A program made the position numbers and the translations under genes. From NCBI RefSeq assembly GCF_016925535.1, contig NZ_CP070496.1:620001-684000 (forward strand): DNA of 64,000 nt, written 5' to 3'. This stretch comes from Natronoglycomyces albus. Its GTDB lineage: Bacteria > Actinomycetota > Actinomycetes > Mycobacteriales > Micromonosporaceae. The notes under the pieces are model-generated. The model saw only the letters and a list, made by a program, of their open reading frames with translations, ran no database searches and had not been told where the DNA came from. Shown here piece by piece: positions 18,079-28,402 of the stretch; the stretch's first letter is position 1, and the number at the start of each line of letters is the position of its first letter.

Positions 18079-19430
18079 ACGACTATCTAGCCCTGTTCGG
18101 AAACGACCCCTTTTGGCTCATCGCCCTCAAAGGGCTCGCGACCTTCATGGTCCTCACCCTCTTGGTGCTCTTCACCATTTGGTTCGAGCGCCGGGTCGTG
18201 GCGAAAATGCAGGTGCGCCCTGGGCCCAACCGTAACGGGCCCTTCGGCTTGCTCCAGTCCTTGGCAGACGGCCTGAAGCTGGCTTTCAAGGAAGACATCA
18301 CCCCCCGCACCGCCGACAGGGTCATCTTCCTGGCAGCGCCGGTCATCGCGGTCACCTGCGCCTTCACCGCCTTCGCGGTGATCCCCATGGGACCCGAGGT
18401 CACCATCCTGGGCCACCTCACTCCGTTGCAGATGACTGACTTTGAAGTCTCGGTGCTGCTGGTGCTGGCCTGCTCGGCGGTCGGTGTCTACGGCATCGTG
18501 CTAGCGGGCTGGGCCTCCGGGTCGACCTACTCGCTGTTGGGCAGCCTCCGCGCCGCCGCCCAAGTGGTCTCCTACGAGATCGCCTTGGGTCTGGCGGTAC
18601 TGGCGGTGTTCCTTCAGTCGAAACTCATGTCGACCTCCGGAATCGTCGAAGCCCAAGCGGGCGGAACTCAGATGATCATCCCCGGCACAGACATCGAATT
18701 TTCGGTGCCCGGCTGGTACTTCCTGGCACTGGCTCCCAGCTTCGTCATCTTCCTCATCGCCATGGTCGGCGAGACCAACCGGGCCCCGTTCGACCTGCCA
18801 GAGGCCGAATCGGAGCTGGTCTCGGGCTTCGCCACCGAGTACTCGACATTGAAGTACGCGTCGTTCTTCCTGGCCGAATACGTCAACATGGTCACCATGT
18901 CGGCCTTGGCCGTCACGTTGTTCCTAGGCGGATGGCGCGCGCCGTTCCCCGAGAACTGGTGGCCTGCGGCCAACGAGGGTTGGTTCCCGCTCATTTGGTT
19001 CTTCGGCAAGGTCCTGCTGCTGCTGTTCGTGTTCGTGTGGCTGCGTGGAACCCTGCCTCGCCTGCGCTACGACCAGTTCATGCGCCTGGGTTGGAAGATC
19101 CTCGTCCCGGTCAGCCTCGTCTGGGTCATGGTGCTTGCCGCTCTCAACATCGGAATGGGTTCGCCCGACACCTCTACCCGGATTGCGCTCGTCGGCGGCG
19201 CGATCGTCATCGTCATGGCAGTCTTCGTCTTCTGGCCATCGCGTGATCCCTATGAGCCGCCCACCCAGCCCGATGCCGGGCTCGGCGGCTACCCGGTTCC
19301 GCCGATGGACCTCGAGGTTCCGCCCAACCCGCGCGCACTCGCCCAGGTCTCGACCAAGGAACCGGCCCAACTGCCCGAGGCCGAGGACGATGATTCCGCG
19401 ACCGCTAACAACCAGGGAAAGGAGGAGTAG
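18075..19430 (+). CDS. nuoH: NADH-quinone oxidoreductase subunit H
   Basis: Membrane subunit at the junction with the peripheral arm, forming much of the quinone chamber. Eight or so hydrophobic helices are visible; [21 protein letters not shown] (shortened here to its core [11 protein letters not shown], about residues 47-57) and [17 protein letters not shown] are the two diagnostic loops. 451 residues, with a Pro-rich cytoplasmic tail of about 60 residues typical of actinobacteria. The GTG start at 18075 overlaps the nuoG stop by four bases and has GGAGG upstream. Confidence 0.95.
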   Translation: MNDYLALFGNDPFWLIALKGLATFMVLTLLVLFTIWFERRVVAKMQVRPGPNRNGPFGLLQSLADGLKLAFKEDITPRTADRVIFLAAPVIAVTCAFTAFAVIPMGPEVTILGHLTPLQMTDFEVSVLLVLACSAVGVYGIVLAGWASGSTYSLLGSLRAAAQVVSYEIALGLAVLAVFLQSKLMSTSGIVEAQAGGTQMIIPGTDIEFSVPGWYFLALAPSFVIFLIAMVGETNRAPFDLPEAESELVSGFATEYSTLKYASFFLAEYVNMVTMSALAVTLFLGGWRAPFPENWWPAANEGWFPLIWFFGKVLLLLFVFVWLRGTLPRLRYDQFMRLGWKILVPVSLVWVMVLAALNIGMGSPDTSTRIALVGGAIVIVMAVFVFWPSRDPYEPPTQPDAGLGGYPVPPMDLEVPPNPRALAQVSTKEPAQLPEAEDDDSATANNQGKEE

Positions 19431-20012
19431 ATGTTTGGCACGCTACGCGGCTTCGGAGTCACCTTCTCGCACATGTTCAAGAAGATGGTGACGGAGAAAT
19501 ACCCCGAAGAAGTACCGCCACCTGCGCCTCGCTATCACGGCCGCCACATTCTCAACCGCTACCCCGATGGCTTGGAGAAGTGCATCGGTTGCGAACTGTG
19601 CGCCTGGGCCTGCCCGGCCGACGCGATCTATGTCGAAGGGGCGGACAACACCGACTCCGAGCGCTACTCGCCCGGTGAGAGGTACGCCAAGAACTACCAG
19701 ATCAACTACGCTCGCTGCATTTTCTGCGGACTGTGCATCGAGGCCTGCCCGACCCGGTCGCTCACCATGAGCAACGAGTACGAGTTGGCCGCCGACAATC
19801 GGCGCGATCTGATCTTCACCAAAGAGGACCTCCTGGCCCCGCTGCGCGAAGGCATGCAGCCCGCCCCGCACAAGTCCAAAGCGGGCGCGACCGACGACTA
19901 CTATGAGCGCGGCGTGAATGCCCCCGGTGACGCCGTCGGAGGCGAGTACTCCGATACCGAACGCCGATTGGGTCTAGACCGCGCCGCTCCTGAGAAGGGA
20001 GCAGGTCAGTGA
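19431..20012 (+). CDS. nuoI: NADH-quinone oxidoreductase subunit I
   Basis: Ferredoxin-type subunit with two [4Fe-4S] clusters (N6a and N6b) that pass electrons to NuoB. The two CxxCxxCxxxCP motifs are Cys51, 54, 57, 61 and Cys96, 99, 102, 106. 193 residues; the C-terminal 60 are polar and variable. AAAGGAGGA precedes the ATG directly after the nuoH stop. Ends overlapping nuoJ by four bases. Confidence 0.96.
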   Translation: MFGTLRGFGVTFSHMFKKMVTEKYPEEVPPPAPRYHGRHILNRYPDGLEKCIGCELCAWACPADAIYVEGADNTDSERYSPGERYAKNYQINYARCIFCGLCIEACPTRSLTMSNEYELAADNRRDLIFTKEDLLAPLREGMQPAPHKSKAGATDDYYERGVNAPGDAVGGEYSDTERRLGLDRAAPEKGAGQ

Positions 20013-20746
20013 CCGGCGAAGAAATCGTCTTTTGGATTCTGGCCCCCATCGCCCTTGGCGGGGCGATCGGGCTGGTGTTGGCGCGCAGCGCCATCCACGC
20101 GGCACTTCTGCTGGCGTGCACCATGCTCACCCTCGGTGTCTTCTACATCATGCAGGCCGGGCCGTTTATCGGTTTCGTGCAGATCTTGGTCTACACCGGC
20201 GCGATCATGATGCTGTTCTTGTTCGTCATCATGTTGTTCGGACGAGAAAGCAAGGACTCGATGTTCGAGACTTTGCGCGGCCAACGGTTCTGGGGCGTCG
20301 TCCTCGGCATTGGTTTGGCCGCGCTCATCTCCTCCGGTTTGGCTCACGCCGTCTCCGGCCTCTATGTGACGGGCCTGGAAGGCGCGACCATCGAAGGTTC
20401 GAACGTCAAGGCGATCGCCGACACCCTGTTTGGCACCTACGTGTTCGCCTTTGAAGCCACTGCGGCATTGCTTACTGTGGCCGCGATTGGTGCGCTTATG
20501 TTCGCCCACGCCGAACGCAAGGGCGCGGCTCGGGGCCAAAAGGAGACCAGCCGCCGTCGCTTCGGTCCCGGTAACTACCCCGGGCCCATGCCCGGCCCTG
20601 GCGTGTTCGCCACCTCCGACTCCACCGCCACCCCGGCCCTGTTGCCTGACCGCGAGATCGCCCCCGATTCGCTGTCGGCCTATGTCCCGGTACGGGAATT
20701 GTCGGACGCGGAAGCCGAACCCAAAAACACGGAGAAGGGCGAGTAG
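20009..20746 (+). CDS. nuoJ: NADH-quinone oxidoreductase subunit J
   Basis: Membrane subunit with five hydrophobic segments in the first 170 residues; [20 protein letters not shown]-type helix 3 with the broken pi-helix motif is visible as [13 protein letters not shown] at about residues 61-73. The 245-residue length includes a cytoplasmic tail of about 70 polar residues, longer than in enterobacteria and usual in actinobacteria. GTG start overlapping nuoI. Confidence 0.94.
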   Translation: MTGEEIVFWILAPIALGGAIGLVLARSAIHAALLLACTMLTLGVFYIMQAGPFIGFVQILVYTGAIMMLFLFVIMLFGRESKDSMFETLRGQRFWGVVLGIGLAALISSGLAHAVSGLYVTGLEGATIEGSNVKAIADTLFGTYVFAFEATAALLTVAAIGALMFAHAERKGAARGQKETSRRRFGPGNYPGPMPGPGVFATSDSTATPALLPDREIAPDSLSAYVPVRELSDAEAEPKNTEKGE

Positions 20747-20749
20747 GCG

Positions 20750-21049
20750 ATGAACCCCGAGTACTACCTCATCTTGGCCGCTGCCCTTTTCTGCATCGGC
20801 GCTGTCGGCGTTCTCGTGCGCCGCAACGCCATCGTGGTGTTCATGTGCGTGGAGCTGATGCTCAACGCCGGCAACCTCACCCTCGTCACCTTCGCCCGCA
20901 CCAACGGTTCGGTAGACGGCCAAGTCATGGCCTTCTTCGTCATGGTGGTCGCGGCAGCCGAAGTGGTGGTGGGGCTGGCCATCGTCATGGCCATCTACCG
21001 TTCCCGCCGATCGGCTTCGGTCGACGACGCCAACCTGCTGAAGTGCTAG
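20750..21049 (+). CDS. nuoK: NADH-quinone oxidoreductase subunit K
   Basis: The 99-residue MrpC-like subunit of the proton path. Three helices; the conserved membrane Glu residues are in [15 protein letters not shown] (helix 2) and [12 protein letters not shown] (helix 3). The ATG lies 3 nt after the nuoJ stop. Confidence 0.95.
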   Translation: MNPEYYLILAAALFCIGAVGVLVRRNAIVVFMCVELMLNAGNLTLVTFARTNGSVDGQVMAFFVMVVAAAEVVVGLAIVMAIYRSRRSASVDDANLLKC

Positions 21050-21059
21050 CGAGGACGAA

Positions 21060-22973
21060 GTGGACGAAATAGAATACGCTTCCGCCACCGGAGCGTTCAG
21101 CTACCTGTGGCTGCTCATTGCCCTCCCCGCCCTGGGCGCGCTCTTCCTGCTCTTGGCAGGTCGACGCGCCGACAAATGGGGACATTGGGTCGGCGTCGCG
21201 ACAGTGGCCTCATCCTTCGGGTTGGGCCTGTGGATGTTCTTCTCCCTGCGCGGCCTGACCGATAAGACCGCCTATCAGGAACTTTTCCAGTTCCTGTCGG
21301 TCGGAGACCTCACCATCGACGCCGCTTTGCTGTTCGACCCGCTCTCGGCGGTGTTCGTTCTGCTCATCACCGGTGTTGGCTCGCTCATTCACCTGTACGC
21401 GGTCGGATACATGGAGCACGACGAGGGGCGTCGCCGATTCTTCGGTTACTTCAACCTCTTCGTGGCCGCGATGCTGCTGTTGGTCTTGGGCGGCAACTAC
21501 TTCATGATGTTCGTTGGCTGGGAGGGCGTCGGTCTCGCCTCGTACCTGCTCATCTCCTTTTGGCAGATGAAGCCCTCGGCGGCAACGGCCGGTAAGAAGG
21601 CGTTCCTGACCAACCGGGTGGCCGACGTCGGATTCGTTCTGGCACTGTTCACCATGATCGGCGCGGTCGGCTCCGTTGACTTCGACGCGGTTTTTAACGC
21701 CGGAATCGACGGCCAACTCACCTCCGGGGTCACCCTGGCGCTGGGGTTGCTGTTGTTGCTGGCCGCGGTCGGAAAGTCCGGTCAGTTCCCGCTCCAGACC
21801 TGGTTGCCCGATGCGATGGAAGGCCCCACCCCGGTCTCCGCGCTCATCCACGCCGCCACCATGGTCACCGCCGGTGTGTACCTGATCGCCCGCTCGCACA
21901 TCATCTTCGAGCTCAACTCCACCGTGCAGACCACGGTCGTTGCCATTGGTGCGATCACGCTCCTGTTCGGTTGTATCGTCGGTTGCGCCCAGGACGACAT
22001 CAAGCGCATCCTGGCCTGGTCGACGGTCTCCCAGATCGGTTACATGTTCCTGGCCGTGGGGCTGGGCGGCGCGGCCTTGGCGCTGGGCATCATTCACTTG
22101 CTGGCACACGGCTTCTTCAAGGCCGGGCTCTTCCTCGGGGCCGGTTCGGTCATGCACGGCATGAACGACCAAACCGACATCCGCCGCTTCGGTGGGCTAT
22201 GGAAGAAGATGCCCTGGACTTACGCCACTTTCGCGGCCGGGTGGATCGCCATCATCGGCATGTGGCCGTTCTCCGGATTCTTCACCAAGGACCCGATCAT
22301 CCTGGCCGCTTTCGCCCGCGAGGGCTGGCAGGGCTGGGTCTTCGGAGGCTCGGCCCTACTGGGAGCGGCGATCACGGCCTTCTACATGACGCGCCTGTTC
22401 GTCCTCACCTTCCACGGACCTAAGCGTTGGACCGACCCGGATCACCACCCGCACGAGTCCCCACCGGTGATGGTGGTTCCGCTGGTATTCCTGGCGTTGG
22501 GTTCGGTTGGAGCCGGGTTCCTGCTGGCCGCTGGCGTGCCCGAGTGGCTTAGCCCGGTCTTTGGAGAGACGACGCTGGCCTATGGCCACCTTGGCCACAC
22601 CGAGGTCATGATCCTGACATTGTCGGCGGTCGTTCTCGGCGCGGCTCTGGCTTGGTGGCTGTTCCGCTCCGGCGGTGAAAAAGTGCAGCAACCCGCGCGT
22701 ACCGCCATCGTGCGCGCTGCCCGGTCCAGCCTGTACGGAGACCGCGCCAACGAACTGGTCCTCGAAACCCCCGGACGCTTCCTCACCAATGCCTCGGTGT
22801 GGATCGACAACCGGGGCGTGGACGGCATAGTCAATAGTCTGGCCGCCACCATCGGTGGCTCCTCGCGGCGGCTGCTGCGACTCCAGACCGGCTATGTCAG
22901 AAGTTACGCCCTGTCCATTCTCTTCGGTGCCGTGCTCGTCGTGGCGGCCCTGCTGGTGGTGTTTGTGGGATGA
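21060..22973 (+). CDS. nuoL: NADH-quinone oxidoreductase subunit L
   Basis: Antiporter-like proton-pumping subunit with the long lateral helix; 637 residues with about 16 hydrophobic segments. Family motifs include FVGWEGVGLASYLLISFW (conserved Glu of helix 5), GKSGQFPLQTWLPDAMEGPTP (core shown; Lys of helix 7) and SALIHAATMVTAGVYL. The ORF starts at GTG 21060, with CGAGGA upstream. The C-terminus ends in hydrophobic sequence and overlaps the nuoM ATG by four bases. Confidence 0.95.
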   Translation: MDEIEYASATGAFSYLWLLIALPALGALFLLLAGRRADKWGHWVGVATVASSFGLGLWMFFSLRGLTDKTAYQELFQFLSVGDLTIDAALLFDPLSAVFVLLITGVGSLIHLYAVGYMEHDEGRRRFFGYFNLFVAAMLLLVLGGNYFMMFVGWEGVGLASYLLISFWQMKPSAATAGKKAFLTNRVADVGFVLALFTMIGAVGSVDFDAVFNAGIDGQLTSGVTLALGLLLLLAAVGKSGQFPLQTWLPDAMEGPTPVSALIHAATMVTAGVYLIARSHIIFELNSTVQTTVVAIGAITLLFGCIVGCAQDDIKRILAWSTVSQIGYMFLAVGLGGAALALGIIHLLAHGFFKAGLFLGAGSVMHGMNDQTDIRRFGGLWKKMPWTYATFAAGWIAIIGMWPFSGFFTKDPIILAAFAREGWQGWVFGGSALLGAAITAFYMTRLFVLTFHGPKRWTDPDHHPHESPPVMVVPLVFLALGSVGAGFLLAAGVPEWLSPVFGETTLAYGHLGHTEVMILTLSAVVLGAALAWWLFRSGGEKVQQPARTAIVRAARSSLYGDRANELVLETPGRFLTNASVWIDNRGVDGIVNSLAATIGGSSRRLLRLQTGYVRSYALSILFGAVLVVAALLVVFVG

Positions 22974-24535
22974 ACGATTTCCCCTTCCTCTCGGCCCTGG
23001 TGATCACGCCCCTGCTTGGGGCGATCCTGGTCGCCTGTGTGCCGCGCGCCAAGCCGTTCCAGGCTAAGGCGATCGCGCTTGGCGTGTCGGTCCTCGTGGC
23101 CATCTTCGCCGCCGGCGCGGCCCTCACCTTCGACTACGGCTCGGACGCTCCCTGGTTGCAGCAGGTGGAGTCCTACCCGTGGATTCCCGCCTGGGATCTC
23201 TCGCTCACGTGGGGCATCGACGGCATCGCCTTGGTCTTGGTGCTGTTGACCGCCCTGCTGACGCCGATTGCGATTTTGGCCGCGTGGCGTGACCTCAACA
23301 GTCTGCACCGCTCAGTTCCGGCGTTCTTCGCGCTCATCTTGGCCTTGCAGGGCACGATGCTGGCGACGTTCCTGGCTGGCAACGTGCTGTTGTTCTACAT
23401 TTTCTTCGAAGCCATGCTCGTGCCGATGTATTTCCTTATCGGTTCCTATGGCAGTGGGCCTCGTCGCCAGTACGCGGCCGTGAAGTTCTTCCTGTATTCG
23501 TTGCTGGGCGGGCTGGTCATGCTCGTCGCGGTCATCGGAGTGTGGGTGGCCTCGGGCGGCGTCTTCGACTGGGCGACCTTGGTGGGAGCCGATGGCGCGG
23601 ACCCGGCCCTGGCGCTGGAGGCCGGAGCTCTTCAAAACTGGCTGTTCCTAGGCTTCTTCTTGGCCTTTGCCATCAAGGCTCCGTTCTTCCCGTTCCACAC
23701 GTGGCTGCCGGACGCCGGTGGTGCCGCCCCGGCGGCGGTGGCGGCTTTGCTGGTGGGCGTCATGGACAAGATCGGTACCTTTGCGATCATGCGCTACGCG
23801 CTGCCGATGTTCCCCGACGCGGCGCAGACCTTCGCGCCGTGGGCCATTGGCATGGCGGTGATCGGTATCCTCTACGCCGCTTTGGTGGCCATCGGCCAGA
23901 CCGACTTGAAACGCCTGGTCGCCTACACCTCGATTGCCCACTTTGGGTTTATCGGTGTCGGTATCTTCGCCTTTACCCAAGCCTCGGCCACAGGCGCGGT
24001 GCTCTACATGGTCAACCACGGCCTGGCCACCGGCTTGTTGTTCATCGTCGTGGGCATGTTGGCGGCGCGGCGTGGTTCGTCCCTGATCGCCGACTATGGC
24101 GGCGCGGCCAAGACCCTGCCGCTCTTGGCGGGCGTGTTCTTGCTGGCGGGCATGGCCTCTCTGGCCCTGCCGGGTACGGCCCCGTTCGTCTCGGAGTTCC
24201 TCGTCCTGCTGGGCACGTTCAGTGTCAACCAGCCGGTCGCGGTGATCTCCACGCTCGGTATCGTGCTGGCCGCCGCCTATGTGCTGTGGATGTATCAGCG
24301 CACGATGCAGGGCGACCGTAACCCGAAACTGGATCAGATGAAGGCTATGAAGCGCGACCTCACCGTGCGTGAAAAAGCTTTGGTGACACCGCTGGTGGTC
24401 GCGATCATCTTCTTTGGGTTCTATCCGCAGCCGCTGATCAACGCGATTGAGCCAGCCGTGGAGAACACCCTCCAGTACGTCCAGCTCGATTCCACCCCGG
24501 ACGACGTAGCCACAGGAGACGAAGCCGATGAATAG
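22970..24535 (+). CDS. nuoM: NADH-quinone oxidoreductase subunit M
   Basis: Antiporter-like proton-pumping subunit of 521 residues. IFFEAMLVPMYFLIGSYG carries the helix-5 Glu; FFPFHTWLPDAGGAAPAAVAA is the helix 7-8 signature of NuoM (core PFHTWLPDA); LKRLVAYTSIAHFGFIGVG follows. The acidic C-terminus is short. It overlaps nuoN by eight bases. Confidence 0.95.
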   Translation: MNDFPFLSALVITPLLGAILVACVPRAKPFQAKAIALGVSVLVAIFAAGAALTFDYGSDAPWLQQVESYPWIPAWDLSLTWGIDGIALVLVLLTALLTPIAILAAWRDLNSLHRSVPAFFALILALQGTMLATFLAGNVLLFYIFFEAMLVPMYFLIGSYGSGPRRQYAAVKFFLYSLLGGLVMLVAVIGVWVASGGVFDWATLVGADGADPALALEAGALQNWLFLGFFLAFAIKAPFFPFHTWLPDAGGAAPAAVAALLVGVMDKIGTFAIMRYALPMFPDAAQTFAPWAIGMAVIGILYAALVAIGQTDLKRLVAYTSIAHFGFIGVGIFAFTQASATGAVLYMVNHGLATGLLFIVVGMLAARRGSSLIADYGGAAKTLPLLAGVFLLAGMASLALPGTAPFVSEFLVLLGTFSVNQPVAVISTLGIVLAAAYVLWMYQRTMQGDRNPKLDQMKAMKRDLTVREKALVTPLVVAIIFFGFYPQPLINAIEPAVENTLQYVQLDSTPDDVATGDEADE

Positions 24536-26105
24536 CGAAAACACGCTTCTGAGCGCTGAGTTCATAGCGCCCGGCATTGAATGGGCGGCCCTGTCGCCAC
24601 TCATCATCGTGTTCGGCGCGGCCTTCCTCGGTCTGCTGTTCGAAGCGACACTGCCCCGTCACCTGCGGTATGTCGCCCAGGTGCCGTTGGCGGTGTTGGC
24701 CCTCCTGGGCGCTCTGGTCGCGGTGCTGGTCAACGCTGGCACCTCCACTGCGGCGTTCACCCGCGACGGGGAAAGCCTCGGGTCGATCATCATCGACGGT
24801 CCGGGCCTGTTCCTCATGGGCACGATCGTTGTTCTCGGCGCGGTGGCGATACTGCTCTTGGCCGAGACTCGGGCCGGTGGTACGTCCGACTTTGTGGCCG
24901 AGGCGGCCGTGGTGGCCGACAGCCCCGCCGACTTCGAACAGCGCAACGAACCGGCTGCCACTGAGATCTTCCCGCTGGCGCTGTTCGCCATCGCCGGCAT
25001 GATGATGTTCGTGGTCGCCGGGGACCTGTTGACGATGTTCGTGGCCCTAGAGGTCATGAGCTTGCCGCTGTACCTGCTATGTGGTCTGGCTCGTCGCCGT
25101 CGTCTGCTTAGCCAGGAGGCAGCCATGAAGTACTTCCTCTTGGGAGCCTTCGCCTCGGCGTTCTTCGTCTACGGCATGGCGATGGTCTATGGTTTCGCTG
25201 GAACGGTGACGTTCTGGGGCATCTCGGAGGCGGCCGTTGGTTCGACCGCTCCTCGGGTGCTGCTGCTGGCCGGTATCGGTCTGCTTTCGGTCGGCCTGCT
25301 GTTCAAGGCTGCCGCCGTCCCGTTCCACATGTGGACACCCGACGTCTACACCGGGGCTCCGACCCCGGTTACGGCCATGATGGCCGCGTGCGTCAAGGTT
25401 GCCGCTTTCGGCGGTTTGCTGCGGGTGTTCAACATGGCGTTCGATACGACCGCGTGGGACTGGAAGCCGCTGCTGACCGGTATCGCGGTGCTGACGATGC
25501 TTGGGGGCGCGCTCTTTGCCGTCACTCAAGCCAATATCAAGCGCCTGCTGGCCTATTCGTCGATCGCCAACGCCGGTTTCCTTCTCATCGGTGTTATCGC
25601 CCTGGACGGGGCCATTGGCGCGACGATGTTCTACCTACTGGCCTATGGTTTCACCGTTTTGGCGGCGTTTGGGTTGGTTAGCCTGGTGCGCGACCGCGAT
25701 GGCGAGACGACGCACCTGTCGCGTTGGGCGGGGCTGGGCAAGCATTCGCCTTTGGCCGCCGGTGTCTTCACCTTCCTCATGCTGGCCCTAGCTGGCATTC
25801 CGCTGACCAGCGGATTCACTGCGAAGTTCGGCCTGTTTAGCGCGGGTGTGACGGCGGGCGAATGGGGCCTGGTGTTGGTGGCTATCGCCGCCAGCGCGAT
25901 TCTGGCCTTCCCGTATCTGCGGGTGGTTGTGTTGGTGTGGCTCAATGAGCCTGCCGATGATGCGCCGACGGTGAATCTGCCCAGCCCGATGACGGGCACT
26001 GTGGTGGGCGTTGGGGCGGCGGCGACGCTGCTGCTGGGCTTGGTGCCGGGGCCGCTGTTGAATGTGATCAGTGACGCTGGTTCGTTCTTGGCTGGCGGCG
26101 GCTGA
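24528..26105 (+). CDS. nuoN: NADH-quinone oxidoreductase subunit N
   Basis: Third antiporter-like subunit, 525 residues, closing the operon. TMFVALEVMSLPLYLLCGL carries the helix-5 Glu, LFKAAAVPFHMWTPDVYTGAP the helix-7 Lys and substrate path signature (core PFHMWTPDVYTGAP), and IKRLLAYSSIANAGFLLIG the next helix. A 25-residue polar loop after the third helix (around VVADSPADFEQRNEPAA) is an actinobacterial feature. A terminator follows 60 nt downstream. Confidence 0.95.
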   Translation: MNSENTLLSAEFIAPGIEWAALSPLIIVFGAAFLGLLFEATLPRHLRYVAQVPLAVLALLGALVAVLVNAGTSTAAFTRDGESLGSIIIDGPGLFLMGTIVVLGAVAILLLAETRAGGTSDFVAEAAVVADSPADFEQRNEPAATEIFPLALFAIAGMMMFVVAGDLLTMFVALEVMSLPLYLLCGLARRRRLLSQEAAMKYFLLGAFASAFFVYGMAMVYGFAGTVTFWGISEAAVGSTAPRVLLLAGIGLLSVGLLFKAAAVPFHMWTPDVYTGAPTPVTAMMAACVKVAAFGGLLRVFNMAFDTTAWDWKPLLTGIAVLTMLGGALFAVTQANIKRLLAYSSIANAGFLLIGVIALDGAIGATMFYLLAYGFTVLAAFGLVSLVRDRDGETTHLSRWAGLGKHSPLAAGVFTFLMLALAGIPLTSGFTAKFGLFSAGVTAGEWGLVLVAIAASAILAFPYLRVVVLVWLNEPADDAPTVNLPSPMTGTVVGVGAAATLLLGLVPGPLLNVISDAGSFLAGGG

Positions 26106-26164
26106 TCTGGGTATTCGCTAGTCGAGTGAGGCCGGTCTCTTGTGGCCGGTGAGGAACTCTTTGG

Positions 26165-26209
26165 TGGGGAACACACGCATAGTTGTGTGTTCCCCACTTT
26201 TCTCGTTTT
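26165..26209 (+). terminator. Terminator of the nuo operon
   Basis: TGGGGAACACAC (26165-26176) and GTGTGTTCCCCA (26185-26196) form a perfect 12-bp stem, followed by CTTTTCTCGTTTT. Confidence 0.92.
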
Positions 26210-26300
26210 AGGCTACGGTAGAGGTGGAGCCAATGCGGCCGATTGGAAACCCCTTCCCAGTCGGCTCCTGAGATTCCGATCCCCTAAAGGAGTCCTGCGA

Positions 26301-26657
26301 ATGTCTGTGGCGTTCAACCGTGATGACCTCGAGAGTTACCTCACGCGCCTGGGTTCGTTGCGTGAGGGGGCCGAGTCGGCGTATGCCGTTTTGACTCACC
26401 GTCTACAAGCCACCGATATCAAGCCGGGGACGTTTGCCGCGGCGGAGCGGCTGCGGGCTACGCATATGGTGCGGGTAGAGGAGTATGGGGTTCGTTTGCG
26501 CCGTTATGTGGGCGCGTTGGAGGCCCTGGAGCACAGCGTTCGCGAGAAGCTGGCCGCGTGGGAGGCCACTGACGCTGTGGTGGCCTCGGAATTTGATCAC
26601 ATCGACGCGAAGCAGATGGCCGCGCTTGATGGTCACTCCGATCGGTTGCGAGGTTAG
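26301..26657 (+). CDS. Small helical protein, WXG100-like (type VII secretion style)
   Basis: The 118-residue soluble protein is almost entirely helical, without signal peptide. It begins FNRDDLESYL, has a central turn IKPGTFAAAERL, then a second long helix with a Trp (KLAAWEATDAVV). A four-helix or hairpin protein of about 100 residues placed directly before a larger WXG-bearing protein is the arrangement of ESX substrate pairs. It has no strict W-x-G, so the family call is inferred from size, helicity and neighbour. AAAGGAG precedes the ATG at 26301. The stop overlaps the next gene's GTG. Confidence 0.7.
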   Translation: MSVAFNRDDLESYLTRLGSLREGAESAYAVLTHRLQATDIKPGTFAAAERLRATHMVRVEEYGVRLRRYVGALEALEHSVREKLAAWEATDAVVASEFDHIDAKQMAALDGHSDRLRG

Positions 26658-28324
26658 TGGATATGAAACCTGAATTTCCCTCTTCGTCGGGGGATCATTC
26701 TGCCAGTCACGTTGATGGCCACGAGGTGGACCTGATGCGGACTCAGTTGTTCCGTACCTCGACTCCGCACACGTTGGAGACCGCTGCCGATGATTGGGCG
26801 GCGGTGGCCTCGGAGTTTTCCCCGGTACCGCATGACTTGCGCCGTTTTACCGATGAGTTGTTGGAGAATTGGCAGGCCGATGACGGTGATGAGCTGCGGG
26901 CCTTGGTGGAGGACTTGGTTTCGTTCGGCGAGGATCTGTTGGCGGGTATGAACTATGCCGCCGATACGGTTTTGCCTGGCGCGAAAGAGGCTTTGGAGTC
27001 GGCGATTTACTCTGCGCCTTATGCTCTTGACCCGTGGACGTTGCCGCATCCGATCGCGGGCCCGGGCGCGCGGGCGTTGTCTGATTCCGAGAAGTTGGCG
27101 GCTTGGCACGATAGTGGATTCGAGTGTTCGCATCCAGCGGGCTCACCGTGCTCTCTGAACGAAATGTGGTGTGAGGATTTCGTCGAGTGGAATAACACGG
27201 TGCGTTATCGGGAGGAACTCTCGGCGATGAGCGCGGCGATGTCGACGGTGCAGGAGGCCTTTGAGGATGTGGTCGCCGGCTGGGCCGCACCGCCGGAGGC
27301 TCCCGCTTCGACTCCGGGGACGGAGACGGTCGTGACTGGTCCGACTACGTGGACGATGTATCAGGTGGGTCTTGAGGCTGCCGCGACTGGCTACAGCCAG
27401 GGAGCGGAGACTTTTGACTATTATTCGCATGCGTCTTCGGGGCATGATTGGGTTGGTCATGGTTTTGCGGGGTCGGCGCGTGAGGATGCGGCGGCCAGTG
27501 ACGAGGAAGTCGGTGATCGTCAGGTTGTCGCCGATGGCCTCATGGGCGGTGCCGCTACCTCCGCCGGTGGCGCGGCGGTGGCGGCCGCTTTGTCTCAGGC
27601 CAAGTCACAGTTGGCTGACGAGGCGGGGCAGGTTTCTGAGGACCCGCAAGCCGTCGCACCCGGGATTGGGGCCGGACTGGTTTCGGCACCGGGTGCGGGG
27701 GCTCCCGTGGGTGTGGGGGACCGGGGCGAGGGCCTCGGTGGGGCCGCCGGTGCTGGCGACTTCGAGGCTCAGGAGGAGTCGCAGGCGTCGTTTGAGGTGG
27801 AGCCGGTTCAGTCCGGGCAGGAGCCGACGGCGCGTTTGGCTGACGGCAGTGTGACGCTGGGTCCGTATTTGACTGATCAGATTCCTGATTCGGTGTGGGC
27901 GGATATGGCGGCTGGCTTGACTGATTCTCAGTGGGAACAGTTGGCCTCTGACAATCCGTCTCAGGTGCCCCCGCAGTTGGCGGCTCTGGCGCCCGCGAGT
28001 GTGTTTTCCCAGTTTCCTTGCAATGGTGAGGGTTTCGCTTTGCCGTGTGACCCTAGTGGTCGACCGCTGCCATTCGGGGTGGTTTTGGCTCCGGAGTTGG
28101 CCGAGCGTCTGCCCTCGGAGGTTGAGGCGTTGATTGGCTCTTATGACTTTGAGCAGGCTCGGGCGCAGTGGGAGCGCAGTCATCCGGGTAGTCCCAGTTT
28201 GGTGGGGGCTGAGTTCATCGGCGCGCCGATGTCCGCGCCGTTGCTGCCTATCTTGGGGTTGCCTTCTGAGAAGCTTGGTGCTGCGCCGCGGCCGATGGAG
28301 GATTCCGCGGACATATACCGTTGA
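26657..28324 (+). CDS. Large type VII-associated protein with WXG-like helical N-terminus
   Basis: This 555-residue protein lacks a signal peptide and starts with a helical region that includes LLENWQADDGDELRALVEDL (core NWQADDGDEL near residue 71), comparable with AWHGADFDSLHEHI in the protein at 50.7 kb. A middle segment contains four Cys (FECSHPAGSPC, MWCEDF). From about residue 300 it becomes Ala/Gly/Glu-rich and low in complexity, and it ends in a Pro-rich part. The layout matches actinobacterial PPE-like or WXG-containing ESX partners; function unknown. GTG 26657 overlaps the previous stop; ATG 26663, with GAGG 9 nt upstream, is an equally good start. Probably secreted together with the upstream protein. 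Confidence 0.7.
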   Translation: MDMKPEFPSSSGDHSASHVDGHEVDLMRTQLFRTSTPHTLETAADDWAAVASEFSPVPHDLRRFTDELLENWQADDGDELRALVEDLVSFGEDLLAGMNYAADTVLPGAKEALESAIYSAPYALDPWTLPHPIAGPGARALSDSEKLAAWHDSGFECSHPAGSPCSLNEMWCEDFVEWNNTVRYREELSAMSAAMSTVQEAFEDVVAGWAAPPEAPASTPGTETVVTGPTTWTMYQVGLEAAATGYSQGAETFDYYSHASSGHDWVGHGFAGSAREDAAASDEEVGDRQVVADGLMGGAATSAGGAAVAAALSQAKSQLADEAGQVSEDPQAVAPGIGAGLVSAPGAGAPVGVGDRGEGLGGAAGAGDFEAQEESQASFEVEPVQSGQEPTARLADGSVTLGPYLTDQIPDSVWADMAAGLTDSQWEQLASDNPSQVPPQLAALAPASVFSQFPCNGEGFALPCDPSGRPLPFGVVLAPELAERLPSEVEALIGSYDFEQARAQWERSHPGSPSLVGAEFIGAPMSAPLLPILGLPSEKLGAAPRPMEDSADIYR

Positions 28325-28359
28325 TTTTTGACACCGGGGGAGTTCTCGGTGACGTAGAC

Positions 28360-28391
28360 GCGGGTCGCCCCATTGTGTGGGGCGACCCGCG
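28360..28391. terminator. Bidirectional terminator between convergent genes
   Basis: GCGGGTCGCCCC and GGGGCGACCCGC form a perfect stem around ATTGTGT, 36 nt past one stop and 12 nt past the other, followed by GTTTCACGTTTCTT on the plus strand. Confidence 0.85.
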
Positions 28392-28402
28392 TTTCACGTT
28401 TC

